Positions 8,293 to 16,461 of a stretch of 64,000 nt of DNA are shown here, piece by piece. The DNA is from Pseudomonas knackmussii B13 (GTDB taxonomy: Bacteria; Pseudomonadota; Gammaproteobacteria; Pseudomonadales; Pseudomonadaceae): contig NZ_HG322950.1 of assembly GCF_000689415.1 (NCBI RefSeq), positions 2,611,501-2,675,500 on the forward strand, read 5' to 3'. Positions within the stretch are counted from its first letter, which is position 1. Each line of letters starts with the position of its first letter. The notes under the pieces are model-generated. The model saw only the letters and a list, made by a program, of their open reading frames with translations, was not told the DNA's origin and did no database searches. A program made the translations under genes and the position numbers.

Positions 8293-9307
8293 AGAGCCGC
8301 GCGTACCGGCGCGCCGGCGCAATATGAGCTCCATGGAACAGGCGGCGATCCTCATGCTGAGCATGGGTGACGAAACCTCCGCCGGCGTGCTGCGACACTT
8401 CTCCCGCGAGGAGATCATCAGCATCAGCCAGGCCATGGCGCGGCTGAACAACGTCAAGCTGCCGATGGTCTCGGACGTCATCGGCCGCTTCTTCGAGGAC
8501 TACAAGGAGCAGAGCAGCATCAAGGGTGCCTCGCGCGGCTACCTCGCCGGCATGCTCGGCAAGGCGTTGGGCAGCGACATCACCCGCAGCCTGCTGGACA
8601 GCATCTACGGCGAGGAAATCCGCGCGAAGATGGCCCGCCTGGAATGGCTCGATCCCAAGCAGTTCGCTGCGCTGATCGCCAACGAGCACGCGCAGATGCA
8701 GGCGGTGTTCCTTGCCTTCCTGCCGCCGTCGATGGCCAGCGAGGTGCTCGAATGCCTGCCGGCCGAGCGCCAGGACGAATTGCTCTACCGCATCGCCAAC
8801 CTCAGCGAGGTCAGCAGCGAAGTCATCGCCGAACTCGAGCAACTGATCGACCGCAGCCTGCAGGTGCTTTCCGCGCAGGGCTCGCAAGTACGCGGCATCA
8901 AGCAGGCGGCGGACATCATGAACCGCTTCAAGGGCGACCGGAACCAGATGTTCGAGCTGCTGCGCGGGCACAGCGAGGACCTGGTGGAGCGCATCGAGGA
9001 GGAGATGTACGACTTCTTCATCCTCTCCCGGCAGTCCCAGGACACCCTGCAGGCGCTGCTCGAAGCCATCCCCCTGGAAGAGTGGGTGGTCGCGCTCAAG
9101 GGCGCCGAGCCGGCGCTGGTCAAGGCCATCCAGGCCGCGATGCCCAAGCGCCAGGCGCAGCAGATGGATTCCATCAAGCGCCGCCAGGGCCCGGTGCCGC
9201 TGAGCCGCGTCGAGCAGGTGCGCCGCGACATCATGGGCATGGTCCGCGAGCTGGCCGCCGAAGGCGAAATCCAGCTGCAGCTGTTCCGCGAACAGACGGT
9301 GGAGTGA
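8264..9307 (+). CDS. fliG: FliG, flagellar motor switch/torque protein
   Basis: 347 residues with the three FliG domains. The N-domain starts MSSMEQAAILMLSMGDETSAGVLRHFSREEI. The middle ARM region follows (LPAERQDELLYRIANL), and the C-domain bears the charged torque helix region (LVERIEEEMYDFFILSRQSQDTLQALLEAI). It couples FliF to FliM and interacts with the MotA stator. It overlaps fliF by 29 bases. Confidence 0.96.
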   Translation: MSETSNPSAEEPRVPARRRNMSSMEQAAILMLSMGDETSAGVLRHFSREEIISISQAMARLNNVKLPMVSDVIGRFFEDYKEQSSIKGASRGYLAGMLGKALGSDITRSLLDSIYGEEIRAKMARLEWLDPKQFAALIANEHAQMQAVFLAFLPPSMASEVLECLPAERQDELLYRIANLSEVSSEVIAELEQLIDRSLQVLSAQGSQVRGIKQAADIMNRFKGDRNQMFELLRGHSEDLVERIEEEMYDFFILSRQSQDTLQALLEAIPLEEWVVALKGAEPALVKAIQAAMPKRQAQQMDSIKRRQGPVPLSRVEQVRRDIMGMVRELAAEGEIQLQLFREQTVE

Positions 9308-9314
9308 GGCGAAC

Positions 9315-10010
9315 ATGACGGTCAAGGTTATCCGCGGCAGCACCCGCGAGTGGCGGCCGTACCGATTCCCGCCGCGTTGCAGCGGGGCCCTGCAGGAGCA
9401 ATGGCAGGGCGGCGATCCGGCCGAACTGCAACGCGCCGTAGCCGACGGCTACCAGCAGGGCAGCGAGAAGGGCTACCACGAAGGCCTCGAACAGGGGCGC
9501 GAAGCCGGCCACGCGGAAGGCCTGCGCAGCGGTCGCCAGGAAGGCCTGCGCCAGGGGCGCGAGGAGGGCCGTGCCGAGGGGCGCCAGGTGTTCGAAACCG
9601 CGGCGCAGCCGCTGGATCGCCTGTGCCAGGAGTTCCGCCGCTTCGCCGAGCAGTTCGAGGCGCAGCGCCGCGAGCAATTGCTGGAGCTGGTGCAGAAGGT
9701 TTCCCGGCAAGTCATCCGCTGCGAGCTGACCCTGCATCCGACCCAATTGCTGAGCCTGGCCGACGAGGCCCTGGCGGCGATGCCGGAGCGCCCGGAGAGC
9801 GTGCAACTGCTGCTCAACCCCGAGGAGTGCGCGCGCATTCGCGAGTTGGCCCCGGAACGCGCTGCAGCCTGGCGCCTGGTCCCCGACGAGCGCCTGGCGC
9901 TGGGCGAGTGCCGGCTGCTGACCGCCGAAGAGGAAACCGATATCGGCTGCCAGCAGCGCCTGGACAGCTGCATGCAAGTGCTCGACGAGCACCTGCTGGG
10001 CGAAGCCTGA
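9315..10010 (+). CDS. fliH: FliH, negative regulator/anchor of export ATPase
   Basis: 231 residues. Residues about 44-85 form a Gly-rich helix with repeating GxxxG/GxxxxG steps (GYQQGSEKGYHEGLEQGREAGHAEGLR and onward), the hallmark of FliH. The C-terminal domain (LVQKVSRQVIRCELTLHPTQLL...) matches the E2-like FliH/SctL fold. It dimerises on FliI and tethers it to FliN. It is 7 bases after fliG and 2 before fliI. Confidence 0.94.
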   Translation: MTVKVIRGSTREWRPYRFPPRCSGALQEQWQGGDPAELQRAVADGYQQGSEKGYHEGLEQGREAGHAEGLRSGRQEGLRQGREEGRAEGRQVFETAAQPLDRLCQEFRRFAEQFEAQRREQLLELVQKVSRQVIRCELTLHPTQLLSLADEALAAMPERPESVQLLLNPEECARIRELAPERAAAWRLVPDERLALGECRLLTAEEETDIGCQQRLDSCMQVLDEHLLGEA

Positions 10011-10012
10011 CC

Positions 10013-11359
10013 ATGGCCCTGGGCGACGGCTTCGGCTTCGACCGCGACCTCGATCTCGACGGCGCCCTGCGCTCGCTCGATGCAGTCCAGCTGGCGAAGG
10101 TCAGTGGGCGCCTGGTGCGGGTCTCCGGGCTGCTCCTGGAAAGCCTCGGTTGCCGCCGCGCCACCGGCCAGCGCTGCATGGTCGAGCAGGCCGACGGCAG
10201 CCTGCTGGACGCCCAGGTGGTCGGCTTCAACCGTGATACCACCTACCTGATGCCGTTCAAGAAACCGGTCGGCCTGGCCGCCGGCTCGCGGGTGTTCCCC
10301 GCCGAGGAGCAGGCCGCGCTGCGCATCGACGAATCCTGGCTGGGGCGGGTGGTCAACGGTCTCGGCGAACCCCTCGATGAACTGGGCCGGCTCGGCGGGC
10401 GCGATCCGCTGTCGACCCAGCTGCCAACGGTCAACCCGCTCAAGCGCCGCCCGGTGACCGAGGCGCTGGACGTCGGCGTGCGCGCCATCAACGGCTTGCT
10501 GACCCTCGGCAAGGGCCAGCGCGTGGGCCTGTTCGCCGGCAGCGGCGTGGGCAAGAGCGTGTTGCTGGGCATGATCACCCGGCAGACCAAGGCCGATGTA
10601 GTGGTGGTTGGGCTGATCGGCGAGCGCGGCCGCGAAGTGCAGGAATTCATCCAGCACTCCCTCGGCGAGGAAGGCCGGCGCAAGGCCGTGGTGGTAGTCG
10701 CGCCGGCCAACGAGTCGCCCTTGATGCGCCTGAAGGCCACCGAGCTGTGCCACAGCATCGCCGCCTATTTCCGCGACCAGGGCCGCGACGTGCTGCTGCT
10801 GGTCGATTCGCTGACCCGCTACGCCATGGCCCAGCGCGAAATCGCCCTGGCCCTGGGCGAGCCGCCGGCGACCAAGGGCTACCCGCCGTCGGTGTTCGGC
10901 ATGCTCCCGGAGCTGGTGGAAAGCGCCGGCAACGGCGTGGCCGGCAGCGGCAGCCTGAGCGCGCTCTACACCGTGCTCGCCGAGGGCGACGACCAGCAGG
11001 ACCCGATCGCCGACAGCGCGCGGGCCATCCTCGACGGCCACATCGTGCTGTCGCGCCGCCTGGCCGATATCGGCCACTACCCGGCCATCGACATAGGCGC
11101 TTCGGTCAGCCGCTGCATGGCGCAGGTCGGCGACCCGCAGCAGCTGCGCGCGGCGCGGCAGTTCAAGGAGTTCCACGGCACCTACGAGAAGATCCGCGAA
11201 CTGATCCCGCTCGGCGGCTATACGGCAGGGCTCGACGCGCGCACCGACCGTGCCGTGCAACTGGCCCCGGCCCTGGAACGCTTCCTGCGCCAGGAGGTGG
11301 GCGAGGGCGCCGACCTCGCGGCCAGCCGTGAAACCCTGCAAACGGTACTGCGCGGATGA
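10013..11359 (+). CDS. fliI: FliI, flagellar export ATPase
   Basis: 448 residues from ATG 10013 (MALGDGFGFDRDLDLDGAL), two bases after the fliH stop. It has an F1-beta-like core with Walker A GLFAGSGVGKSVLLG (about residue 178), GERGREVQEF, Walker B VLLLVDSLTRYAMAQREIAL and the downstream GQVxD-like stretch of the family. It energises unfolding and export of flagellar substrates. The stop overlaps fliJ (ATGA). Confidence 0.97.
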   Translation: MALGDGFGFDRDLDLDGALRSLDAVQLAKVSGRLVRVSGLLLESLGCRRATGQRCMVEQADGSLLDAQVVGFNRDTTYLMPFKKPVGLAAGSRVFPAEEQAALRIDESWLGRVVNGLGEPLDELGRLGGRDPLSTQLPTVNPLKRRPVTEALDVGVRAINGLLTLGKGQRVGLFAGSGVGKSVLLGMITRQTKADVVVVGLIGERGREVQEFIQHSLGEEGRRKAVVVVAPANESPLMRLKATELCHSIAAYFRDQGRDVLLLVDSLTRYAMAQREIALALGEPPATKGYPPSVFGMLPELVESAGNGVAGSGSLSALYTVLAEGDDQQDPIADSARAILDGHIVLSRRLADIGHYPAIDIGASVSRCMAQVGDPQQLRAARQFKEFHGTYEKIRELIPLGGYTAGLDARTDRAVQLAPALERFLRQEVGEGADLAASRETLQTVLRG

Positions 11360-11778
11360 AAGAACAGATCGACACCCTGCGCCGGCTCGCCGGCGTGCGC
11401 GGCAACCGCGTGCGCGAGATGCTCGGCCGGGTCAACTACCAGCGCGGCCTGTGCCAGCGCTACCGCAACAACATCACCGGCCTGAACCGCCTGTGCGGCT
11501 TCGTGGTGCCGACCAGCACCGCGCTGCAACGCGGCAACCAGCAGCAGTACAAGGCCACGCTGTTCAAGATGCTGGCCCTGCAGCAGCGCGAGCTGGAAGT
11601 GGCCGAGCAGACCCTGGAGCGCATCCAGGCCGAACTGCTGCAGGCCATGCGTGGCGAGAAGGTGCTGGAGCACGTCATCGAATCGCGCCTGGAGCAATGG
11701 CAGGCGCAGCTGGCGCGCCAGGAACAGAAGATCCAGGACGGCCTGGCCGCCCAGGCGTGGTGGCGCGGGCAGGATTGA
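11356..11778 (+). CDS. fliJ: FliJ-like export chaperone escort protein
   Basis: 140 residues, predicted almost wholly as alpha-helical coiled coil (KATLFKMLALQQRELEVAEQTLERIQAELLQ...). The length and helical character fit FliJ, the stalk-like protein that links the FliI hexamer to FlhA. Sequence conservation of FliJ is always weak, so the identity rests mainly on position right after fliI and the ATGA overlap. Confidence 0.85.
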   Translation: MKEQIDTLRRLAGVRGNRVREMLGRVNYQRGLCQRYRNNITGLNRLCGFVVPTSTALQRGNQQQYKATLFKMLALQQRELEVAEQTLERIQAELLQAMRGEKVLEHVIESRLEQWQAQLARQEQKIQDGLAAQAWWRGQD

Positions 11779-11790
11779 TGAGGCAGCATT

Positions 11791-11817
11791 TAAGTTCTTC
11801 GGCGCATGGGTCGCCTG
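11791..11817 (+). promoter_or_regulatory. Candidate lateral sigma-28 (FliA/LafS) promoter for flgM
   Basis: TAAG (11791-11794), then 15 bases, then GTCGCCTG (11810-11817). The identical arrangement occurs before fliD and lafA. Those three genes are the expected sigma-28 targets, which is the main support. It lies about 35 bases before the flgM ATG. Confidence 0.55.
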
Positions 11818-11852
11818 TGGGTCGATAGGCCCCCCTTATTCTGGATTCGAGC

Positions 11853-12137
11853 ATGGAAATCACCCGCCAACTCAAGCCCGCCCTCGGCACCCCGGTGCAG
11901 ACCGCCGCGACCTCGCGCGCGTCCACCCAGGCCACGGTGCAAGGCGCCGCGACCCAGGCCGCAGGCAATGCCGCCGCGTTGCCGGTCGAGCAACTGCAGG
12001 ACGCCCTGGGCGCGCTGCCGGACGTCGACCTGGACAAGGTCGCGGCCATTCGCGACGCCCTGGCGCGCGGCGAGATCTCCCTCGACCCCGAGGCGCTGTC
12101 GCGCAGCATGCTCGACTTCCACGGCGGCGGTGCATGA
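11853..12137 (+). CDS. flgM: FlgM, anti-sigma-28 factor (lateral system)
   Basis: 94 residues. The disordered Ala/Thr-rich N-terminus and the C-terminal amphipathic block VDLDKVAAIRDALARGEISLDPEALSRSMLDF match FlgM. It holds the dedicated FliA at bay until the hook is complete, when it is exported. It is preceded by a candidate sigma-28 promoter and overlaps flgN by ATGA. Here flgMN sits behind fliJ instead of with flgA. Confidence 0.9.
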   Translation: MEITRQLKPALGTPVQTAATSRASTQATVQGAATQAAGNAAALPVEQLQDALGALPDVDLDKVAAIRDALARGEISLDPEALSRSMLDFHGGGA

Positions 12138-12574
12138 GCGAAAAGCGCGCCCGCCTGCTGCAACTGATCGAGGCCGACATTCGCCTGGATCGGGCTGATT
12201 ACCTGTACCTGCGTGCGGCATTGCTGGAGCTGCACGACCAGCTGATGGCCCGTGACAGCGAGGCCATCTCCCGCGGCAACCGACGAATCGAAGAGCTGGT
12301 GGCCAGCGTGCGCGAACGCGCCGAACGCCGCACCAAGGTCCTCCAGGCATTCGGCCTGCATATCGACCGCGCCGGCATGCAACGCCTGTTGGAACACTTC
12401 CCCGGCGCCGGCCGCGAAGCCCTGCAACGCGACTGGCAGCAGCTGGGCGAACAGGTCGAGGAATGCCGCCTGCTCAACGAACGCAACGGCCGCCTGCTGG
12501 CGATGCACCACGAAATCCTCGGCCAATTGCTGGGCGAGCAAGGCGGGCACGGGGTCTATTCGCCCGCCTACTGA
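12134..12574 (+). CDS. flgN: FlgN-like chaperone for hook-associated proteins
   Basis: 146 residues, all-helical (LLQLIEADIRLDRADYLYLRAALLELHDQLMARDSEAI...), typical of the FlgN family. FlgN binds the C-termini of FlgK and FlgL and delivers them to the export gate. The start ATG overlaps the flgM stop. A rho-independent terminator follows directly. Confidence 0.85.
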   Translation: MSEKRARLLQLIEADIRLDRADYLYLRAALLELHDQLMARDSEAISRGNRRIEELVASVRERAERRTKVLQAFGLHIDRAGMQRLLEHFPGAGREALQRDWQQLGEQVEECRLLNERNGRLLAMHHEILGQLLGEQGGHGVYSPAY

Positions 12575-12587
12575 ATCCATTCCTTTG

Positions 12588-12612
12588 CGGCGCCCCAGGG
12601 CGTCGTTTTTTT
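12588..12612 (+). terminator. Rho-independent terminator after flgMN
   Basis: A GC stem (GGCGCCCC / GGGCGTCG, one G-U pair, tiny loop) is followed by seven T residues. It lies 14 bases past the flgN stop and closes the lafK-fliE...flgN operon. Confidence 0.75.
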
Positions 12613-12638
12613 GCCTGCCGCGCAGCCCGAAAAGGCGG

Positions 12639-12657
12639 ATAACCCCCTCGGGGTTAT
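12639..12657. repeat. Perfect 8-bp hairpin (ATAACCCC-CTC-GGGGTTAT) beside the IS end
   Basis: ATAACCCC and GGGGTTAT are separated by three bases. It lies six bases outside the IS inverted repeat. IS1111-group elements often insert next to hairpins or REP-type palindromes, so this may be the insertion target. It could also be a second terminator stem. Confidence 0.6.
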
Positions 12658-12676
12658 TCGTATATGGACTCCTCCC

Positions 12677-12938
12677 GGTTTGCCAGTGTTTGGCGGGGAT
12701 TTCGAACCTAGGTACGACTGCGTCCGTATATCCGGCTTCATGGAGCGGTGTGGCAGCTCCCGAGCCCTGATGAAATGCGCGCCTGTATGTCTGATCGCCC
12801 TAACGGCTTTGCTTCACGGCAGCAGGGAGCCCGCGGATAACCCAGGTTTCATACAGGCCGGTTCGACCGGTTCGTCATCAATGCCATTCACTGTGCAATC
12901 GTGGTGGAGCGTTTCTACAGCGGTGTTGCCGGTAACGC
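12677..12938 (-). ncRNA. Candidate bridge/seek RNA region of the IS1111 element
   Basis: 262 non-coding bases lie downstream of the transposase and inside the inverted repeat. In IS1111-group elements this end is where the structured guide (bridge or seek) RNA is encoded. Short dyads are visible, for example around 12858-12870 (CCGG-TTCGA-CCGG). The position is the only strong support; I have not folded it. Confidence 0.4.
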
Positions 12939-13955
12939 TCAGGCGGGTTGGTAGGTGGTTTCCCGACTGAGCAGGGCCCAGACGATCCGGGCATTCTTGT
13001 TGGCCAGGGCAACGGCGACGGCGTTGGCATTGCATCGTTGCAACAGGCCTTGCAGCCAGCGACTGCGAGCATCGGTCTTGTTGGCGCAACAGCGTACGAC
13101 CGAGCGGGAGCCATGGGTGAACAGGGTGCGCAGGTAGGTATCGCCACGCTTGGTGATCCCGCCCAGGCGCTGCTGCCCGCCCGTGGAGTGTTGCCGTGGC
13201 ACCAGGCCCAGCCAGGCCGCGAACTGACGCGCCGTGCGGAATTGCCGGGCATCGCCGACCGCTGCCACCACCGCGCTGGCGGTGAGCGGGCCGATGCCTT
13301 CCACGGCCAGCAGGCGCTGGATGCGCGCATCCTCGCGCGCACTGCGCTTGATCACTCGCTCCAGTCGCTCGATGCGGGCATCCAGCGCCTGCAACTCCTC
13401 TTTCAAGCCGCTCAACAACTCGCCCATCGGCGCCGGCAAGGGCACCGGCTCGGCAGCGGTGACCGTCTCGAGCAGTTCGACCGTCGCCGCGCGCCCGCGT
13501 CGGCTGGCGACCAGGCCGAATTCGCCGAGCAAGCCGCGAATTTCGTTGCACAGTGCCGTACGGGCCCGGACCAGACGGCTGCGAATGCGATGCACGGACT
13601 GCCCGGCCTGCTGCTGCGCACTCTTCACCGGCACAAAGCGCATGCTCGGACGGCTGGCCGCCTCGCAGATCGCTTCGGCATCGTGGGCATCGTGTTTGTC
13701 ACCCTTGACGTAAGGTTTGACGAACTGCGGTGCAATCAAGCGGACCTCGTGCCCCAGCCCCTGCAGCTCTCGCGCCCAATAGTGCGCACTGCCGCAGGCC
13801 TCCATCGCCACCAGGCAGGGTGCCAGCTGGCGAAAGAAATCCAGCATCTGCGCCCGCTTGAGCTGCCGCCGGCACACCACGCGCTCGTGGCTATCGACGC
13901 CGTGCACCTGAAATACCTGCTTTGCCAGATCCAGACCAACGCGACTAATGTTCAT
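12939..13955 (-). CDS. IS110-family (IS1111 group) transposase
   Basis: 338 residues from ATG 13955 (MNISRVGLDLAK), preferred over the open upstream frame because it begins exactly at the family's DEDD motif. Domain 1 is a RuvC-like DEDD_Tnp_IS110 (GLDLAKQVFQVHGVD, MEACGSAHYWAREL, DKHDAHDAEAICEA). Domain 2 is the Transposase_20 C-region (RLLAVEGIGPLTASAVVAAVGD ... GLVPRQHSTGG) with the catalytic Ser in THGSRSVVR. It looks full length and possibly active. Confidence 0.93.
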   Translation of the reverse strand: MNISRVGLDLAKQVFQVHGVDSHERVVCRRQLKRAQMLDFFRQLAPCLVAMEACGSAHYWARELQGLGHEVRLIAPQFVKPYVKGDKHDAHDAEAICEAASRPSMRFVPVKSAQQQAGQSVHRIRSRLVRARTALCNEIRGLLGEFGLVASRRGRAATVELLETVTAAEPVPLPAPMGELLSGLKEELQALDARIERLERVIKRSAREDARIQRLLAVEGIGPLTASAVVAAVGDARQFRTARQFAAWLGLVPRQHSTGGQQRLGGITKRGDTYLRTLFTHGSRSVVRCCANKTDARSRWLQGLLQRCNANAVAVALANKNARIVWALLSRETTYQPA

Positions 13956-14075
13956 GCTGACTCCCCCTCCGGGACTTGTGGCTACACCATCAGTCTGGCG
14001 CTTGACGCCGTAGGAGGGAGGAGTCCATTTCATTGCCCTACCAACGCGCCCGTGCCGAACTCGCGGAATCCCCCT

Positions 14076-14168
14076 GTAGGAGCGGATCTCATCCGCGAAA
14101 ATCCCCGCGCCAATGCCTTTGTAGGAGCACGCCATGCGCGCGAGTCGCGGATGAGGTCCGTTCCTGAT
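14076..14168. repeat. REP-type palindromic repeats (GTAGGAGCGG family)
   Basis: Two copies of GTAGGAGC followed by palindromic cores (GGATCTCATCC; GCGCGC around ACGCCATGCGCGCG) lie just outside the IS right end. The same family occurs at 21730-21880 and 50112-50222. These are extragenic palindromes typical of Pseudomonas. Confidence 0.75.
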
Positions 14169-14184
14169 GAGTCAATCGTGACGC

Positions 14185-14709
14185 TCAGCTCATTATTGGC
14201 CTGACCAGGCCGCTGAGACGCGGCACCGTGTTCAGCTCCAGTTTCGCTTCGGCCACCTTGCCCTCCGGCACGTAGATGGCACGCACATGGTCGATGTTGA
14301 TTCCGCGGCAGCTGACCGGGTGATCGAGGAACCTCTCATGGGTGCAGACCTCGCTACCTAATCCGAACAGAACCGGATAGGCCCCAGATTCGCAGCCGAA
14401 CTTCGCGTAGTGCAGCGATTCGCCGAAGTTCTGCACGTGATTCAGGCTGACGCCCTGCGAGACGGGCTGGCCGCAGTACAGATAACGGCGCGTATAGCCA
14501 CGTTCTCCGGAATGCAGGCCGTGGGCATGGAACCAGGGGGTTCCGTCGATTTCCTCCATGCTCAGCAGCGCCCTGAAGCGAATCAGGCCGGCGAAGGAAT
14601 GGCTGTTGGAGCCATGTACGTAGCTGACCCCTCGCGCGGCCATGTCGACGAATTGGGGCTGTTGTTGCACGGGGGTGATGTTCAGGGAGAGCGCGGGGCG
14701 TCTTTTCAT
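14185..14709 (-). CDS. Uncharacterised protein next to T6SS kinase; possible ADP-ribosyltransferase-like toxin
   Basis: 174 residues from ATG 14709 (MKRRPALSLN); no strong ribosome site is seen. I do not recognise the family with certainty. Features that recall ADP-ribosyltransferase folds are an early strand with a His (GVSYVHGSNSHSFAGL, about 33-48) and an aromatic/Arg-rich middle (GERGYTRRYLYCGQ). A late segment (LDHPVSCRGINIDHVRAIYVPEG) resembles the final strands of such toxins. It has no signal peptide. It follows stk1 by 118 bases in the same direction, a slot often used by T6SS cargo genes, and is flanked on the other side by REPs and the IS. The toxin idea is inference. Confidence 0.45.
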   Translation of the reverse strand: MKRRPALSLNITPVQQQPQFVDMAARGVSYVHGSNSHSFAGLIRFRALLSMEEIDGTPWFHAHGLHSGERGYTRRYLYCGQPVSQGVSLNHVQNFGESLHYAKFGCESGAYPVLFGLGSEVCTHERFLDHPVSCRGINIDHVRAIYVPEGKVAEAKLELNTVPRLSGLVRPIMS

Positions 14710-14827
14710 GGTGTTCGACTCGATATTTCGGAGATGGCGGAATCGGCACATCCTGGTGTTGTGGGGCATCTGGCGCATGGAAGGTGGTGTTGGCAGGGGG
14801 AACATGCGTGCGTTTCCTTGTTCCGGG

Positions 14828-15736
14828 TCATCCGCGACGCCGTGGCAGCCATCGCCCCAGCCCCATTGGACGTGCCGTGTGCAAGGCATCGCGCAACTGT
14901 GCGACGCTGATCCGGCGATCCGCTTCGTCCAACGCCAGGGCAGTACGCAGCGCGCGCCAGCAGCGGCGGGGCAGTTGCGCGGGGGCTCTCAGCTCCCGGT
15001 CGAGCTGCTTGGCCTTGGCTTGCCGCGCGCTGAGGCGTTGGTAGGGGTGCTTGCCGGTCAGCAGCTCGTAGAGCACGCAGGCCGCCGCGTAGAGGTCGGT
15101 GGCGGGCGAGAGGGGGCCGCCTTCGAGCAGTTCGAGGGCGGCGTAGCGGGGCGTCCAGGCGGCGAAGCGGGCGCGCGCCAGTTTTGGCAAGCCCTCCAGA
15201 AGGCCCTGGCTTGCCTGGCCCAGGCCGAAGTCGAAGAGGCGTAGACCGTCCTCGGCCAGGAGCAGGTTGCTCGGCTTGACGTCGCCGTGCAGCACGCCGC
15301 GTTCATGGGCGTGGGCGAGAGCGGCCAGCAGGTCGCCGGCCAGTTCGGCGAACTCGTGCCGGGGCAAACCTTCAGGGCACTCGCAGAGCAGTTGGTCGAG
15401 GGTCGGGCCGCGCAGCAGCTCCAGTGTGATGAAGGCGCGCTGGCTGGCCGGGTCCACCTCGAAGCTGTGCGGGCGCACCACGTGTGGGTGATGCAGGCGC
15501 AAGGTCAGGGCGTACTCGCTATAGAGCAGCGCGTTGGCGTCGGGATACTCGGCGAACTCGGCGTTGAGCAGCTTGAGCGCCATGTAGGGCTCGGGTTCGC
15601 CGAACTGCTCGCGCAGCAGGTCGCGGGCGCGGTAGACGCTGCTCATTCCGCCCACGCCGAGCAACCGTTCCAGCTGATAACGGTCGCACAGGGCCTCGGG
15701 CAACGGCTGGTCGGCGAGGGCTTCCGAATGGCTCAT
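14828..15736 (-). CDS. stk1: T6SS-associated Ser/Thr protein kinase (Stk1/PpkA-like)
   Basis: 302 residues with a complete Hanks-type kinase domain. A Gly loop GVGGMSSVYRARD, the ATP Lys in YMALKLLNAEF, catalytic loop HGDVKPSNLLL, DFG at LFDFGLGQ and the APE-like region YAALELLEGG are all present. There is no membrane anchor. The ATG overlaps the stp1 stop (ATGA). In H2-type T6SS loci stk1 is the last core gene after stp1, and the pair control secretion by phosphorylating Fha. The gene looks intact although its targets here are broken. Confidence 0.9.
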   Translation of the reverse strand: MSHSEALADQPLPEALCDRYQLERLLGVGGMSSVYRARDLLREQFGEPEPYMALKLLNAEFAEYPDANALLYSEYALTLRLHHPHVVRPHSFEVDPASQRAFITLELLRGPTLDQLLCECPEGLPRHEFAELAGDLLAALAHAHERGVLHGDVKPSNLLLAEDGLRLFDFGLGQASQGLLEGLPKLARARFAAWTPRYAALELLEGGPLSPATDLYAAACVLYELLTGKHPYQRLSARQAKAKQLDRELRAPAQLPRRCWRALRTALALDEADRRISVAQLRDALHTARPMGLGRWLPRRRG

Positions 15737-16461
15737 AGGCGTACTACCACGGCGGTGAGGTTATCGCGGGCCGCCCCTTGCAGTGCCTGCTCGAACAGAC
15801 GCTCCAGTGCGGCATCGGGCGAGGCGAGGGCGAGCGCATGGCTCAGGGCTTCCTGGCTGAGGGAGCGATAGAGCCCGTCGCTGCACAGCATGAAAACGTC
15901 GCCCGGATAGGTCTCAAGGCCGAGGACGCCGAGCGAGAGTTGGTCGCCGGCGCCTATCGCTCGAGTCAGCGCATGGGCGGAGGGGTTGCAGCGCGCCTGC
16001 TCAGCGCTCAGGCCCTGCTCGTCGATCAGTCGTTGCTCCAGCGAGTGGTCGCGAGTGAGCTGGTAGAGCCGATGGCTGCGCCAGAGATAGCAACGGCTGT
16101 CGCCTGCCCAGACGCAGGCGGCTCGAGAACCATCGAGCAGCAGCGAAACCACGGTACTGCCCATGACCGGCCTGGGTTGCTCGCGGACGACGGTAGGCTC
16201 CTCGCAAAGCCGGCGATTGAGCCCATGAAGACACTGGCGCAACTGTCGCAGACGCACCTCGAAGCCGGCCTGCATCGGCAGCTCTGCGAGGTTGTCGACG
16301 ACCAGGCGGCTGGCGCGTGCGCCACCGTGGTAGCCGCCCATGCCGTCGGCGACCACCCAGAGCCCCTGCTCCGGGTGGTCGAGGAAGGCGTCCTCGTTGT
16401 GCTCGCGCACCTTGCCGGGGTGGCTGCGCGCCGCGCTGCGCCAGAGGCTGCCGGCGGCCAT
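15733..16461 (-). CDS. stp1: T6SS PP2C-type Ser/Thr phosphatase (Stp1/PppA-like)
   Basis: 242 residues from ATG 16461. PP2C metal motifs are present: KVREHNEDAF near the N-terminus, VVADGMGGYHGG, VWAGDSRCYLWR, LTRDHSL, ALTRAIGAGD, and DVFMLCSDGLYRSL with AARDNLTAVVV at the end. It reverses the action of the Stk1 kinase in T6SS regulation. The start overlaps the stop of the tssM remnant (TGATG), which preserves the native operon joint. Confidence 0.92.
   Translation of the reverse strand: MAAGSLWRSAARSHPGKVREHNEDAFLDHPEQGLWVVADGMGGYHGGARASRLVVDNLAELPMQAGFEVRLRQLRQCLHGLNRRLCEEPTVVREQPRPVMGSTVVSLLLDGSRAACVWAGDSRCYLWRSHRLYQLTRDHSLEQRLIDEQGLSAEQARCNPSAHALTRAIGAGDQLSLGVLGLETYPGDVFMLCSDGLYRSLSQEALSHALALASPDAALERLFEQALQGAARDNLTAVVVRL

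Larger units (their letters stand above)
12664..14028 (-). mobile_element. IS1111-group (IS110 family) insertion sequence
   Basis: A perfect 13-bp inverted repeat (ATGGACTCCTCCC at 12664-12676, complement at 14016-14028) bounds about 1.37 kb containing one DEDD transposase on the minus strand. Subterminal inverted repeats are the mark of the IS1111 group, and true ends may extend a few bases further. It separates flgN from the T6SS remnant. No target-site duplication is evident, as expected for IS110-type elements. Confidence 0.85.

Noticed and set aside
6166..8481. Long open frame of about 770 codons on the minus strand under fliF
   Set aside because: It is a shadow of high-GC codon bias antisense to fliE and fliF, with low-complexity His/Gln/Arg-rich translation and no domain. 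Similar antisense frames lie under lafK, fliI, flgDEF, flgI, the glycosyltransferase and flgK/flgL.
11821..11828. GTCGATAG as a canonical sigma-28 -10 for flgM
   Set aside because: It resembles GCCGATAA, but the bases 15 upstream (GCGCA) give no -35. The TAAG-N15-GTCGCC arrangement 10 bases earlier is shared with fliD and lafA and was preferred.
12939..14135. Longer transposase start at 14135
   Set aside because: The extra 60 codons would cross the inverted repeat at 14016-14028 and extend outside the element; ATG 13955 fits the family start.
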